A stretch of DNA of 11,659 nt from assembly GCA_965371785.1 (NCBI GenBank), contig CBDUZS010000072.1:1-11659 (forward strand), written 5' to 3'. The stretch comes from CBDUZS01 sp965371785 (GTDB lineage Bacteria; Fermentibacterota; Fermentibacteria; Fermentibacterales; JCC-6). The position numbers and the translations under genes are program-made. The notes under the pieces are model-generated. The model was not told where the DNA came from, did no database searches, and was given only the letters and a program-made list of their open reading frames with translations. Shown here piece by piece: positions 1-6,723 of the stretch. The stretch's first letter is position 1; the number at the start of each line of letters is the position of its first letter.

Positions 1-1194
1 TCCCATGGGAGCACTTACGAGCGAAAAGGGAAACAGTAGTTTCTGCGGAAGCGTTGTAACACCGGTTGCCAGAATGCTGTAGGGAGCACAGGACAGGTCG
101 GCAGGAAACTTTATCGAGCAGCCCAGCCCGAAGAATGTTCCCTCTCCGCACACGATCTCCTGATCCGGCATCCTGGACGTATGGTTACTGCCCACGTTCG
201 CACCGTAGCCGATGTTACCCTTGCCTTCAGGCCATCTGGCAGCTATCAGGAGAGACTGGTGGTGCATCGAGGTCAATGGTCCCACCAGGCAGGCGGTCAT
301 CTCCCCTCCTCCCAGTACGCTGTCCGGTCCGAGGAAGGATGAAGTCAGTTTGCCATGCTTCTCCACGACGGCGCATTCGCCCACTACCGAATCGGTGACA
401 ACGGCCATCGAATCCACGCACGAATTCCATTTGATAATCGAGTTCTTCACGAGACAGCCATCGGTCAGCCGCGCACCGGCATTCTCCCCGCCGAGAACGG
501 TTGAATTCCTCACCGCGAGGCAATTATCTATCCTCACGGATCTGCCCAGCCAGGAGTCCTCTATCAACGGTGTAGCCCTTATCACCACATCCCTGCAGAT
601 GTCACCGGAATGACGGTCTGTTACCGATGCAACGAATCGGTCGAGACTGCTGTTGTATGGATCGAAGAGTTCTCCACGGGTTGTTCCGTTCGACATTGCT
701 GCCGCGAGCTCGACATCGAGACAGGGGAAACTGCGGACACTTCGCTCACCGGTCTCGATACCGAGTTCGAGAGATGTTCCACTGCCGCATGGTGTACCTG
801 AACCGTAAGAGATAGTCCCCGAACACTCTATCAGGACACCATCGTGAATCCTGTAACCCTCGATAAGCTGGACACCCGAAAGACAGGCTCTTCCAGTGAT
901 CTCAACGTTCCTCAGGTGCACGTTCTCGATCAGGCTCTGCCGGGAGCCAAGGAGAGTGGAAAACCCGCCGGACCTGATATCGAGCAGAACGTCTCCCTCG
1001 AATCCTGAAGCGCTAACCAGTTCAAGCGTTGCTCTGTCCGTGGTCAGTACCCTTGTCCAGTCCCTGCAGGAGTTGCCGTTCCTCTCGAGCAAAGCAATCT
1101 CGGATGAGTCGAGCGGACGGGTTTCTCTTCGGAGACGGGATCGTGAAATTTCTTTTCTAGCAGCAGAAAACAGCCTGTTGATTTTCCTTTTCAT
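1..1194 (-). CDS. DUF4954 family left-handed beta-helix protein (3' part beyond the left edge)
   Basis: I translated the minus strand from an ATG at 1194; the frame stays open for 398 codons to base 1, so the C-terminus lies outside the window. The N-terminus has the family signature SEIALLERNGN..CRDW (residues 31-46). Irregular hexapeptide-like stretches such as IENVHLRNVEITGRACLSG (about 89-107) suggest a left-handed beta-helix. The most diagnostic block is at about 308-390: TSMHHQSLLIAARWPEGKGN, then YGANVGSNHTSR.PDQE, GEGTFFGLG, IKFPADLS.APYS and ATGVTTLPQK. I recognise this arrangement from DUF4954 proteins, which are usually roughly 650-750 residues. The fold resembles the acyltransferase half of GlmU, but no substrate or reaction is established. 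A strong Shine-Dalgarno (GGGAGAGGAC directly before ATG) supports the start. It is the last visible gene of the amidotransferase-pepD operon, 19 bases after the pepD stop. No signal peptide is seen, so it is probably cytoplasmic. Family call is confident; function is unknown. Confidence 0.88.
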   Translation of the reverse strand, partial: MKRKINRLFSAARKEISRSRLRRETRPLDSSEIALLERNGNSCRDWTRVLTTDRATLELVSASGFEGDVLLDIRSGGFSTLLGSRQSLIENVHLRNVEITGRACLSGVQLIEGYRIHDGVLIECSGTISYGSGTPCGSGTSLELGIETGERSVRSFPCLDVELAAAMSNGTTRGELFDPYNSSLDRFVASVTDRHSGDICRDVVIRATPLIEDSWLGRSVRIDNCLAVRNSTVLGGENAGARLTDGCLVKNSIIKWNSCVDSMAVVTDSVVGECAVVEKHGKLTSSFLGPDSVLGGGEMTACLVGPLTSMHHQSLLIAARWPEGKGNIGYGANVGSNHTSRMPDQEIVCGEGTFFGLGCSIKFPADLSCAPYSILATGVTTLPQKLLFPFSLVSAPMG

Positions 1195-1213
1195 GTCCTC
1201 TCCCGACGACTGC

Positions 1214-2665
1214 TCAGTCGAGTCGCTCGAGCAGCTTTGTGAGGAACTTCCAGAACCTGGCGACCGAAGGTATGGAGACCCTCTCGCCCGGTACGTGTAC
1301 ATCCCTGATATCGGGACCCAGAGAGATCATGTCGATCTCACCGATCCTGTCACCGATTATTCCACATTCCAGCCCTGCGTGAATAGCCCCTACTGCCGGA
1401 TCCGATCCGTTGAGCTCTCTGTACACAACCTTGCATTCGGCCGTGAGCACTGAATCCGGATCCGGTGTCCAGCCCGGATATCCTCCCGACAGCTCACAGG
1501 AGTAGCCTGCAAGTGCAGCAACGGCACACACCCGTTCGGCAAGCGCGTTCTTTGCTGACTCGAGTGAACTCCTGACACTGACTGCAAGCATTGCTTCGTC
1601 ACCATCCAGAGACAGAACCGCAAGATTGTTCGAAGTCTCGACAAGCCCGTGTACCGTTCCGCTCATCTTTTCCACTCCGTGTGGAAGCGCCATGAGGAGG
1701 AGAGTGAGTTTACGCGAATGAGAAGAAGTCAGGGGGGGTTGATCCGATTCACAACTGGAAAGACCTATTGAGATGTTCTCCTCTATCCCGCCGTACTCCC
1801 GCGTGAATTGACTCTCCAGCTCGTCCATCATCGCGAGTGCTCTTCTCTCCACCATTACTGGAATGGTGAGCACAGCATCGGCAGACCGGGGAATGGCATT
1901 CCTCTTGGATCCGCCATGTAGTGAGACGATTCTAACGTCCTCCAGTCGCATCAGAGAGTTGAGGCAGCGTCCGAGCAGTCTGATAGCGTTTGCGCGGTTC
2001 ATACCGATCTCTATTCCGGAGTGTCCCCCCCTCAGACCGCTGACGGTAAGTCCGTACGTACTCTCGGGGGAAACGGGTTCCCTCTCCAGTTTCCCCTCTA
2101 TCCGGATGTCCACTCCTCCTGCGCAGCCGATACAGAAGCTCGAGTCGCTCTCGCTGTCCAGGTTGATCAGCCTGGAAAACGTGATCCAGTCGGTGGGGAA
2201 ACTGGATGCTCCGACAAGCCCCCGCTCCTCGTCGACCGTGAAAAGGCATTCGAGTGGCGGCAGGTCCAGATCATCAGAGTCCAGGAGGGCGAGCATGAGC
2301 GCGACACCCATCCCGTTGTCGGCACCGAGAGTGGTGTTCACCGCTCTCACCCAGTCGCCTTCTATCTCGGGCTCTATCGGATCAGTAAGGAAATCGTGAA
2401 GGCTGCCCTCACTTTTCTCGGCCACGATATCGACGTGTGCCTGGAGAACGATTCCCGGGTGTGATGCAGATTCACCGGTTCCACTTCTTCTGATACAGAC
2501 GTTGTTCAGTTCATCGCGGCTCACACGGAGAGATCGCCGGGCCGCAAAGGATTCCAGGAAATCGGCAATTCCCTCCTCATGACCGGAGGATCTCGGTATT
2601 CCGAGTACCTCCTCGAACCAGCGCCATACGGATGCCGGTTCGAGTGTGCTTAGTATCGGTCTCAT
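1214..2665 (-). CDS. pepD: Cytosol nonspecific dipeptidase (aminoacyl-histidine dipeptidase), M20C
   Basis: This zinc metallopeptidase cleaves dipeptides, including Xaa-His, in the cytoplasm at the last step of peptide breakdown. It is 483 residues from the ATG at 2665, like E. coli PepD (485), and collinear with it. Numbered from that ATG, the metal and catalytic residues are all present: H77 and D79 in QAHVDIV, D116 in TLGADNGMG, E146-E147 in TVDEERG, D170 in INLDSES, and H457 in RDVHVPGE. The dimerisation-domain motif GLRGGHSG carries H215. A GTG at 2674 would add three residues (MTE), but AGAAGGGG abuts that GTG, while it lies 8 bases from the ATG, so I prefer the ATG. It starts one base after the amidotransferase stop, implying translational coupling, and DUF4954 follows by 19 bases. 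No defect is seen. The alternative, another M20 subfamily, is unlikely given the full-length match. Confidence 0.95.
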   Translation of the reverse strand: MRPILSTLEPASVWRWFEEVLGIPRSSGHEEGIADFLESFAARRSLRVSRDELNNVCIRRSGTGESASHPGIVLQAHVDIVAEKSEGSLHDFLTDPIEPEIEGDWVRAVNTTLGADNGMGVALMLALLDSDDLDLPPLECLFTVDEERGLVGASSFPTDWITFSRLINLDSESDSSFCIGCAGGVDIRIEGKLEREPVSPESTYGLTVSGLRGGHSGIEIGMNRANAIRLLGRCLNSLMRLEDVRIVSLHGGSKRNAIPRSADAVLTIPVMVERRALAMMDELESQFTREYGGIEENISIGLSSCESDQPPLTSSHSRKLTLLLMALPHGVEKMSGTVHGLVETSNNLAVLSLDGDEAMLAVSVRSSLESAKNALAERVCAVAALAGYSCELSGGYPGWTPDPDSVLTAECKVVYRELNGSDPAVGAIHAGLECGIIGDRIGEIDMISLGPDIRDVHVPGERVSIPSVARFWKFLTKLLERLD

Positions 2666-2666
2666 T

Positions 2667-3407
2667 TCAGTCACCCCTTCTGAAGTAGTCGAGGAAGAAT
2701 CCTATGAAGACTCGACCGGCATCAACGGTCGGTCCTGAGGATGTGATAAGGTCTGCATCGTAACCGTTGACTTCAAGCAGCTCCCTGTCATGCTGGAACT
2801 GAAGATTGCCGTCATCCCTGTCGAATTCGGGATGGAATTGAGTTCCGAACAGCAGGAGGCTATCGTTCATGAACGCCTGAATCCTGCTGTGTTCACTCGT
2901 TGCGACGATAATCGAGCCGGAAGGAAGAATGGCAACTTCGTCAAAATGGGATTGCCAGACAATTTCCGAAGATCCTGTTCCGGGAATGGGAGGAGCTTCC
3001 CCTTTAAACGAAATGCTTCTCCAGCCCGCTTCAAGGCCTTCCGGTGAGCGTTGAACGGAGTCACTCCCGCAGAAAGCCCTGCATATGAGCTGATGCCCAT
3101 AGCAGATCCCCATCTGTGCAATCCCGATCCCCGCGCAGAACCGGATCACCTCTTCTGCTCTTTCCGAGAAGGATGCTGCTTCCATGATGGAGAGGGAGGA
3201 TCCTGTATGTATCACGTGAGAGAACGCTGCGATTTCGCTGTTCCGAGGAATTGATTCAGCGGAGTCGATGAAAAGGGAGCTCACCGAATCGTTGGGACCG
3301 GTATACTTCCTGACGAGTGCAGTTTCGCTTCTATCCACCGAGTAATCGAGAATCAGCACCCTCCTGCGAGGACCGCAGAATCCCGTCATCTGAGAAGTTG
3401 CAGACAT
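2667..3407 (-). CDS. Class I glutamine amidotransferase-like protein (free-standing GATase)
   Basis: This 246-residue protein has the class I amidotransferase fold. The nucleophile elbow MGICYGHQL places the catalytic cysteine at C102, and the FGTQFHPEFD motif supplies H192 and E194 of the triad. Family members hydrolyse glutamine or other gamma-glutamyl amides and pass ammonia to a partner, or act alone as gamma-glutamyl hydrolases. No synthetase domain is fused and no obvious partner lies next door, so it could be a stand-alone hydrolase. As the first gene of the operon with pepD, it may act on gamma-glutamyl peptides before PepD, but that is inference. The ATG at 3407 follows a good Shine-Dalgarno (TAGGAGA, about 8 bases upstream). 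Residues 1-14 precede the first strand (RRVLILDYS) and show no signal peptide, so it is cytoplasmic. It is shorter and more divergent than GuaA or PurQ; superfamily is confident, substrate unknown. Confidence 0.85.
   Translation of the reverse strand: MSATSQMTGFCGPRRRVLILDYSVDRSETALVRKYTGPNDSVSSLFIDSAESIPRNSEIAAFSHVIHTGSSLSIMEAASFSERAEEVIRFCAGIGIAQMGICYGHQLICRAFCGSDSVQRSPEGLEAGWRSISFKGEAPPIPGTGSSEIVWQSHFDEVAILPSGSIIVATSEHSRIQAFMNDSLLLFGTQFHPEFDRDDGNLQFQHDRELLEVNGYDADLITSSGPTVDAGRVFIGFFLDYFRRGD
2674..2679 (-). promoter_or_regulatory. Shine-Dalgarno that decides the pepD start
   Basis: On the minus strand AAGGGG sits 8 bases before the ATG at 2665 and inside the last codons of the amidotransferase gene. 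It directly abuts the alternative GTG at 2674, which is too close for initiation. This favours the shorter PepD and suggests that translation of the upstream gene is coupled to that of pepD. Confidence 0.55.
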
Positions 3408-3491
3408 ACACCGTTTCTCCTATCATCTGGCTCGGGAGCACGGAATAATATTATGGTGAAACAGGTCTGCCGGTACCACGGGAAGAGGTAA
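3408..3491. promoter_or_regulatory. Divergent promoter region with AT-rich palindrome
   Basis: These 84 bases separate the minus-strand amidotransferase operon from the plus-strand radical SAM gene and must hold the start signals of both unless either is transcribed from elsewhere. The one AT-rich patch is a perfect 10-base palindrome, ATAATATTAT, at 3445-3454, which reads as a -10-like hexamer on either strand. I see no convincing -35 box for either direction, so exact promoters are not assigned. Shine-Dalgarno sequences sit at both ends. Confidence 0.3.
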
Positions 3492-4523
3492 ATGGGTTTA
3501 CGGAGAGTTCTATCGAGATACGTCAGACGTTCCGTCAGGTTTCCGGGTTACAGGTTCCGGAGCAGAAAGCGGTTCCTCACGGTCAGAATGGACACTACGA
3601 ACGTCTGTAACCTCAGGTGCGGTATGTGCCCCATGACACTTTCCGACAGGGATCCGGACAGAAGATGGCATCACATGGATCCGAAGCTGTTCGACCGCCT
3701 CGAGCGGGAGATATTCCCGATTGCCCACACGGTTGGTCTGTCCTGCGGGGCTGAACCTTTCTGTAACCCCGATTTCGCCTACTTCCTTGAACGCCTGTGG
3801 AAGTCTGATGTGCCGGTTCGAGAAGTTGTAACGAACGGCACTCTCCTCCAGGAAAAGAACATCGCCCTCCTGCTCGAGACACCTCCGACATCCCTCTTCG
3901 TCTCGATAGACGGAGCAACACCTGAAACCCATGCAATAATACGTGGAGGAGCGGATCTCGATTCGATAATCGAGAGCCTCGGGCTGATGATGAAAGCAAG
4001 GAGTGCGTCCGGAGCAGTCTTCCCCATGCTGTCGTTCAGCACAACTCTGCAGAAGAGGAACTGCAGTGAGCTGACCGACATCGTACGGCTCGCAGCATCG
4101 GTGGGAGCAGCATCAGTGGGAGTCGTTCCACTCGTTCCCTACGAAGGCCTCGCGACCGGCGGTGAGGTCGTGGACCTGACGGAGAGCTCGGTAAGGTTGT
4201 CAGTCGAATCTGCGGAGACGCTTGCGTCGGAACTGGGCATCCTGTTCAACGTCTCTCGCGGTCCGGAGAAGAAACCGGGGAAGGCCTGCGCTTACCTAGA
4301 CGACTGGGTGTACATCGACCCGGACGGAAGAGTCAACCCCTGCCCGTACTGGAATACAGCTGCCCCGATGGGCAATCTCAACGAATCGAGCTTCGTAGAC
4401 ATCTGGAACGGCATGGAATACGGTGAACTCCGGATGCGCCTCGGATCGGGGCAGTTAACCGGCAACTGCTCGCTATGCCCGGAAATGGATGGTGCGGTCT
4501 CTGCGGACATCCCAAAAATATAG
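3492..4523 (+). CDS. Radical SAM protein with C-terminal SPASM/Twitch-type domain
   Basis: This 343-residue protein has the radical SAM cluster motif CNLRCGMC at C39, C43 and C46, which binds the 4Fe-4S cluster that cleaves S-adenosylmethionine. Other barrel features follow: SCGAEPF at about 84-90, VVTNGTLL at about 112-119 and the SIDGATPETH strand at about 138-147. The C-terminal part has CAYLDDWVYIDPDGRVNPCP, then GNLNESSFVDIWNG and CSLCPEM. Cysteines C266, C284, C326 and C329 form a SPASM/Twitch-like set for at least one auxiliary iron-sulfur cluster. Known relatives modify ribosomally made peptides, mature enzymes or act on sugars and lipids. No precursor peptide gene is seen alongside, so the substrate is unknown. 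The N-terminus is strongly basic (many Arg in residues 4-32), possibly for membrane or nucleic acid contact. The ATG at 3492 follows GGAAGAGGTAA. The TAG stop is the first triplet of the palindromic element at 4521. Confidence 0.9.
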   Translation: MGLRRVLSRYVRRSVRFPGYRFRSRKRFLTVRMDTTNVCNLRCGMCPMTLSDRDPDRRWHHMDPKLFDRLEREIFPIAHTVGLSCGAEPFCNPDFAYFLERLWKSDVPVREVVTNGTLLQEKNIALLLETPPTSLFVSIDGATPETHAIIRGGADLDSIIESLGLMMKARSASGAVFPMLSFSTTLQKRNCSELTDIVRLAASVGAASVGVVPLVPYEGLATGGEVVDLTESSVRLSVESAETLASELGILFNVSRGPEKKPGKACAYLDDWVYIDPDGRVNPCPYWNTAAPMGNLNESSFVDIWNGMEYGELRMRLGSGQLTGNCSLCPEMDGAVSADIPKI

Positions 4524-4683
4524 TGCCGTGTCAAGCACCAACTGACGCATCTTGCTCGCTCTTTGGCCCTCCTGCGGCGTTGCGGATTCAGTTGCATAAC
4601 TCTGCTATGCGCCTTCTCAGCGCCTTGCAGGAACACCAAATTACTTCGCAATTTTACGCCATCCGGCACTTGACATGACACTA
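4521..4683. repeat. 163-bp imperfect palindromic element (MITE-like) between convergent genes
   Basis: The ends are near-perfect inverted repeats: TAGTGCCGTGTCAAG (4521-4535) against the complement of CTTGACATGACACTA (4669-4683), 13 of 15 matching with both differences transitions. The interior is also symmetric about base 4602. TTTGG (4562-4566) pairs with CCAAA (4636-4640), TCCTGC (4570-4575) with GCAGGA (4627-4632), and GCATA (4594-4598) with TATGC (4606-4610) around a 7-base loop. The whole element can therefore fold as one long hairpin. It begins and ends with TA, as in small non-autonomous elements of the IS630/Tc1-mariner type. It encodes no credible protein. Its termini supply the TAG stops of both flanking genes. 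It may be a miniature transposable element, a genome-wide repeat, or a structured boundary between convergent genes; there is no terminal U-tract typical of an intrinsic terminator. Confidence 0.7.
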
Positions 4684-5898
4684 GCAGTGCTCTCCCCATA
4701 CTTTCAGAGTTTCCATAAGAGTATCGGCAGCCAGTTTCAGACCTTCCTCAGCTATCCACTCCGTCCTCGAATGGAACATCTCCCCGCCCGTTGGCAGGTT
4801 CACCGTGGGAAGGCCCATATAGGAAAGCCTCGAACCATCGGTTCCACCCCTGATCGAGCCCTCCCGGGGTTCAACTCCTGCCCTCCTGGAACCTTCCATG
4901 GCGTACTCCACAAGACGCCTGTCACTTTTGATAATGTCCGAGGGATTACGGTAATGCTCCTTGAGCTCCAGGGAAATCACGGCTCCCTCGTACCTCGATG
5001 CAAGAAAGTCTCTGATGGTCTCGAGGTCGTGGATTCTTCTCTTCATCCCCTGCTCTCTGAAATCTCTGAGTATCATTCTAACCTTTGCTCTGCCCGTCGT
5101 GCCATCTATCGAAAGGGGATAGATGTAACCCTCCTTTCCCTCGCTGCTCTCAGGCATCTCATCCTTCCGGAGAAGTGACACCAGTTCGGCTGCGAGCCGG
5201 ACAGCATTGATCATCACACCCTTTGCGCTTCCCGGATGGACTTCTCTTCCCTCGATGGTCCAGGTTGCGCCGTAGGCGTTGAAGGTCTCCGAATCGATGT
5301 ATCCCAGGCACCCACCGTCCACGGTGTAGGCGAGAGCTGCCCCGAATCGCTCGAGTTCGAAGTTGAGAACCCCTCTCCCGACCTCCTCATCGGGTGTAAA
5401 TGCAATTCTGACCTGCGGTCTGACAAAGGAGGGCTCGGACATCAGCCTTCTGCACGTATCCATGATAATGGCCACTCCTGCCTTGTCGTCTGCACCGAGA
5501 AGAGTCGTACCGTCACTTGTAACGATGTTCCCCCCGATGAACCTGTTCATGTCCTTTGACTGATCGGGATCGACTACCACTCCCCCACCCAGTTCGATGG
5601 GTTTCCCGTCCCAGTCCTGATGCAGAACAGGCTTGACACCATTTCCAGGAGCTTCGGGAGATGTATCGACGTGCGCGATCAGCCCGAGAATATCGTTGCC
5701 GGTCCCACCCGGAAGACTGGCGTAGAGAACTCCCTGTTCACTGAGATGAATGTCGTGAGCACCGATCTCACTCAATTCTTCAAGCAGAATCTGCTGGAGG
5801 TCGAGCTGCATGAGTGTCGATGGGCTGGATTCGGAATCCTCGCTTGAAGTCGTGTCTACTCTGACGTAATCAAGAAATCTTTCGAGCAGTGTTCTCAT
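4681..5898 (-). CDS. pepT: Peptidase T (tripeptide aminopeptidase), M20B
   Basis: This zinc aminopeptidase removes the N-terminal residue from tripeptides in the cytoplasm. At 405 residues it matches the usual length (E. coli 408). All key residues are visible: H76 and D78 in LIAHVDTS, D137 in LLGADDKAG, E171-E172 in FTPDEEVGRG, D194 in YTVDGG, H221 in GREVHPGSAKG and H376 in GGEMFHSRTEW. The IRGGTDGSRLSYMGLPT block near the end is also typical of PepT. The ATG at 5898 is preceded by AAAGGAGA at good spacing. It is divergent from the HTH-EIIA gene and convergent with the radical SAM gene. It ends in TAG at 4683-4681, exactly the right end of the palindromic element. With PepD it gives the window two cytoplasmic steps that reduce tripeptides to dipeptides to amino acids, fitting a peptide-using lifestyle. 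Confidence 0.96.
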   Translation of the reverse strand: MRTLLERFLDYVRVDTTSSEDSESSPSTLMQLDLQQILLEELSEIGAHDIHLSEQGVLYASLPGGTGNDILGLIAHVDTSPEAPGNGVKPVLHQDWDGKPIELGGGVVVDPDQSKDMNRFIGGNIVTSDGTTLLGADDKAGVAIIMDTCRRLMSEPSFVRPQVRIAFTPDEEVGRGVLNFELERFGAALAYTVDGGCLGYIDSETFNAYGATWTIEGREVHPGSAKGVMINAVRLAAELVSLLRKDEMPESSEGKEGYIYPLSIDGTTGRAKVRMILRDFREQGMKRRIHDLETIRDFLASRYEGAVISLELKEHYRNPSDIIKSDRRLVEYAMEGSRRAGVEPREGSIRGGTDGSRLSYMGLPTVNLPTGGEMFHSRTEWIAEEGLKLAADTLMETLKVWGEHC

Positions 5899-5976
5899 GC
5901 ATTCTCCTTTCAGAGGTTACAGTTTTATAGTATATACGCTGGAAAACAGCGGTGCCATAACCCGATCTGGAGCCGA
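5899..5976. promoter_or_regulatory. Divergent promoter region of pepT and the HTH-EIIA operon
   Basis: This 78-base gap lies between divergent starts. An AT-rich core, TTTATAGTATATA (5924-5936), contains TATACT on the minus strand, a 5/6 match to a -10 box for pepT, and TATA-like hexamers on the plus strand. Next to it is a short perfect inverted repeat, CGCTG-GAAAA-CAGCG (5937-5951), that could be a small operator or chance. No good -35 box is seen. The HTH protein encoded immediately to the right is the obvious candidate to bind here, which is inference only. Confidence 0.35.
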
Positions 5977-6687
5977 ATGCTAAACTATCTGACAATCGTC
6001 GATGTAGCCGGTTGCCTTGGGATATCCGCCTCCGAGGCAGAGAAGATACTCAGATCGAGTAATCTACGCTCCAGACGGGTTTCTGGTGAGACCAGGTATG
6101 AGAGGATAGAGCTTCTCAACTGGCTCGGGCTCCGGTTCGGAACCCTGGCCCTGGACAAACTGAGAGATGCGGACCTGTCCGGCGGCAACGACACCGGACT
6201 GGATCCCGCAACCCCGTTCGTAAGGGAATTTCTCGAACAAGGTGGTGTTCATGCCTGGGTCAGCGCAAACACCTCGGCATCCCTGATTCGGAAGCTTGCA
6301 TCGCTTGCCTGCAAAACAGGCAAGGTCTTCGATTCGCTTCTTCTGACGGAGTTGCTCAGTGAAAGGGAAAAGGTCTCGTCAACAGCACTTCCCGCGGGGG
6401 TCGCTTTCCCTCATCCTATCGATTCGCGAAAGCTGTACATAGAGGACAATCTGCTGCTGCTTGCCAGAACGTACCATCCCATCCCATTCGGTGAACCATC
6501 GGGCCGCCTGACGTCACTCTTCTTTCTCATGCTCTTCGACCATCCCGGGATGCATCTCCACGTTCTTGCAAGGTTGAACAGAATTGTCAGGACCAGAGGG
6601 CTTGTGGATAGCCTGACACGGGTAGATGATTCCGGGCAGATGCTCGAACTCCTGTCCGAAGTGGAAGAAACGCTTCTGTCCGCATAA
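5977..6687 (+). CDS. HTH-PTS EIIA fusion regulator (fructose/Ntr-type EIIA domain)
   Basis: This 236-residue protein has two parts. Residues about 4-52 (LTIVDVAGCLGISASEAEKI followed by a charged wing and RYERIELLNWL) look like an excisionase/MerR-like helix-turn-helix. Residues about 80-235 match the EIIA fold of the fructose/mannitol/Ntr family: a helix and strand region (SLIRKLASLACKTG), LLSEREKVSSTALPAGVAFPHP with phospho-acceptor histidine H146, then YHPIPFGEPSGRLTSLFFLML and HLHVLARL with a second histidine. EIIA domains accept phosphate from HPr-type carriers, so DNA binding could respond to a phosphotransfer signal. No EI, HPr or sugar-transport subunit is in the window. It is the first gene of the run leading to pyrBI, with 36 bases before pyrB, and is divergent from pepT. 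The ATG at 5977 follows CTGGAGCCGA, an acceptable site. Targets are unknown; domain calls are fairly confident. Confidence 0.82.
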   Translation: MLNYLTIVDVAGCLGISASEAEKILRSSNLRSRRVSGETRYERIELLNWLGLRFGTLALDKLRDADLSGGNDTGLDPATPFVREFLEQGGVHAWVSANTSASLIRKLASLACKTGKVFDSLLLTELLSEREKVSSTALPAGVAFPHPIDSRKLYIEDNLLLLARTYHPIPFGEPSGRLTSLFFLMLFDHPGMHLHVLARLNRIVRTRGLVDSLTRVDDSGQMLELLSEVEETLLSA

Positions 6688-6723
6688 GGCTGACAGGCGC
6701 GAGAAAGTGAGGGGATTTCTGCA

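Noticed and set aside
66..613. Two overlapping plus-strand ORFs (110 and 133 residues) and a 98-residue minus-strand ORF at 227-523
   Set aside because: All are out of frame with the DUF4954 coding frame, which is open through the whole region and has clear family motifs.
896..1453. 185-residue plus-strand ORF
   Set aside because: It is antisense to the DUF4954 and PepD genes, spans their junction, has a low-complexity Ser/Arg/Leu composition and matches no family I know.
2672..2674. GTG at 2674 as the pepD start
   Set aside because: The Shine-Dalgarno directly abuts it, while the ATG nine bases downstream has ideal spacing; it remains possible.
4475..4678. Small plus-strand ORF overlapping the palindromic element, considered as a radical SAM substrate peptide
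   Set aside because: It overlaps the 3' end of the radical SAM gene in another frame, has no Shine-Dalgarno, and most of it is the palindromic repeat.
4521..4683. The palindromic element as a simple intrinsic terminator or an rRNA/tRNA-like gene
   Set aside because: It lacks a T-tract after the stem, is far longer than a terminator and has no tRNA or rRNA landmarks.
4292..4699. 135-residue minus-strand ORF through the element
   Set aside because: It starts inside the pepT 3' end in another frame and reads antisense into the SPASM region; no family resemblance.
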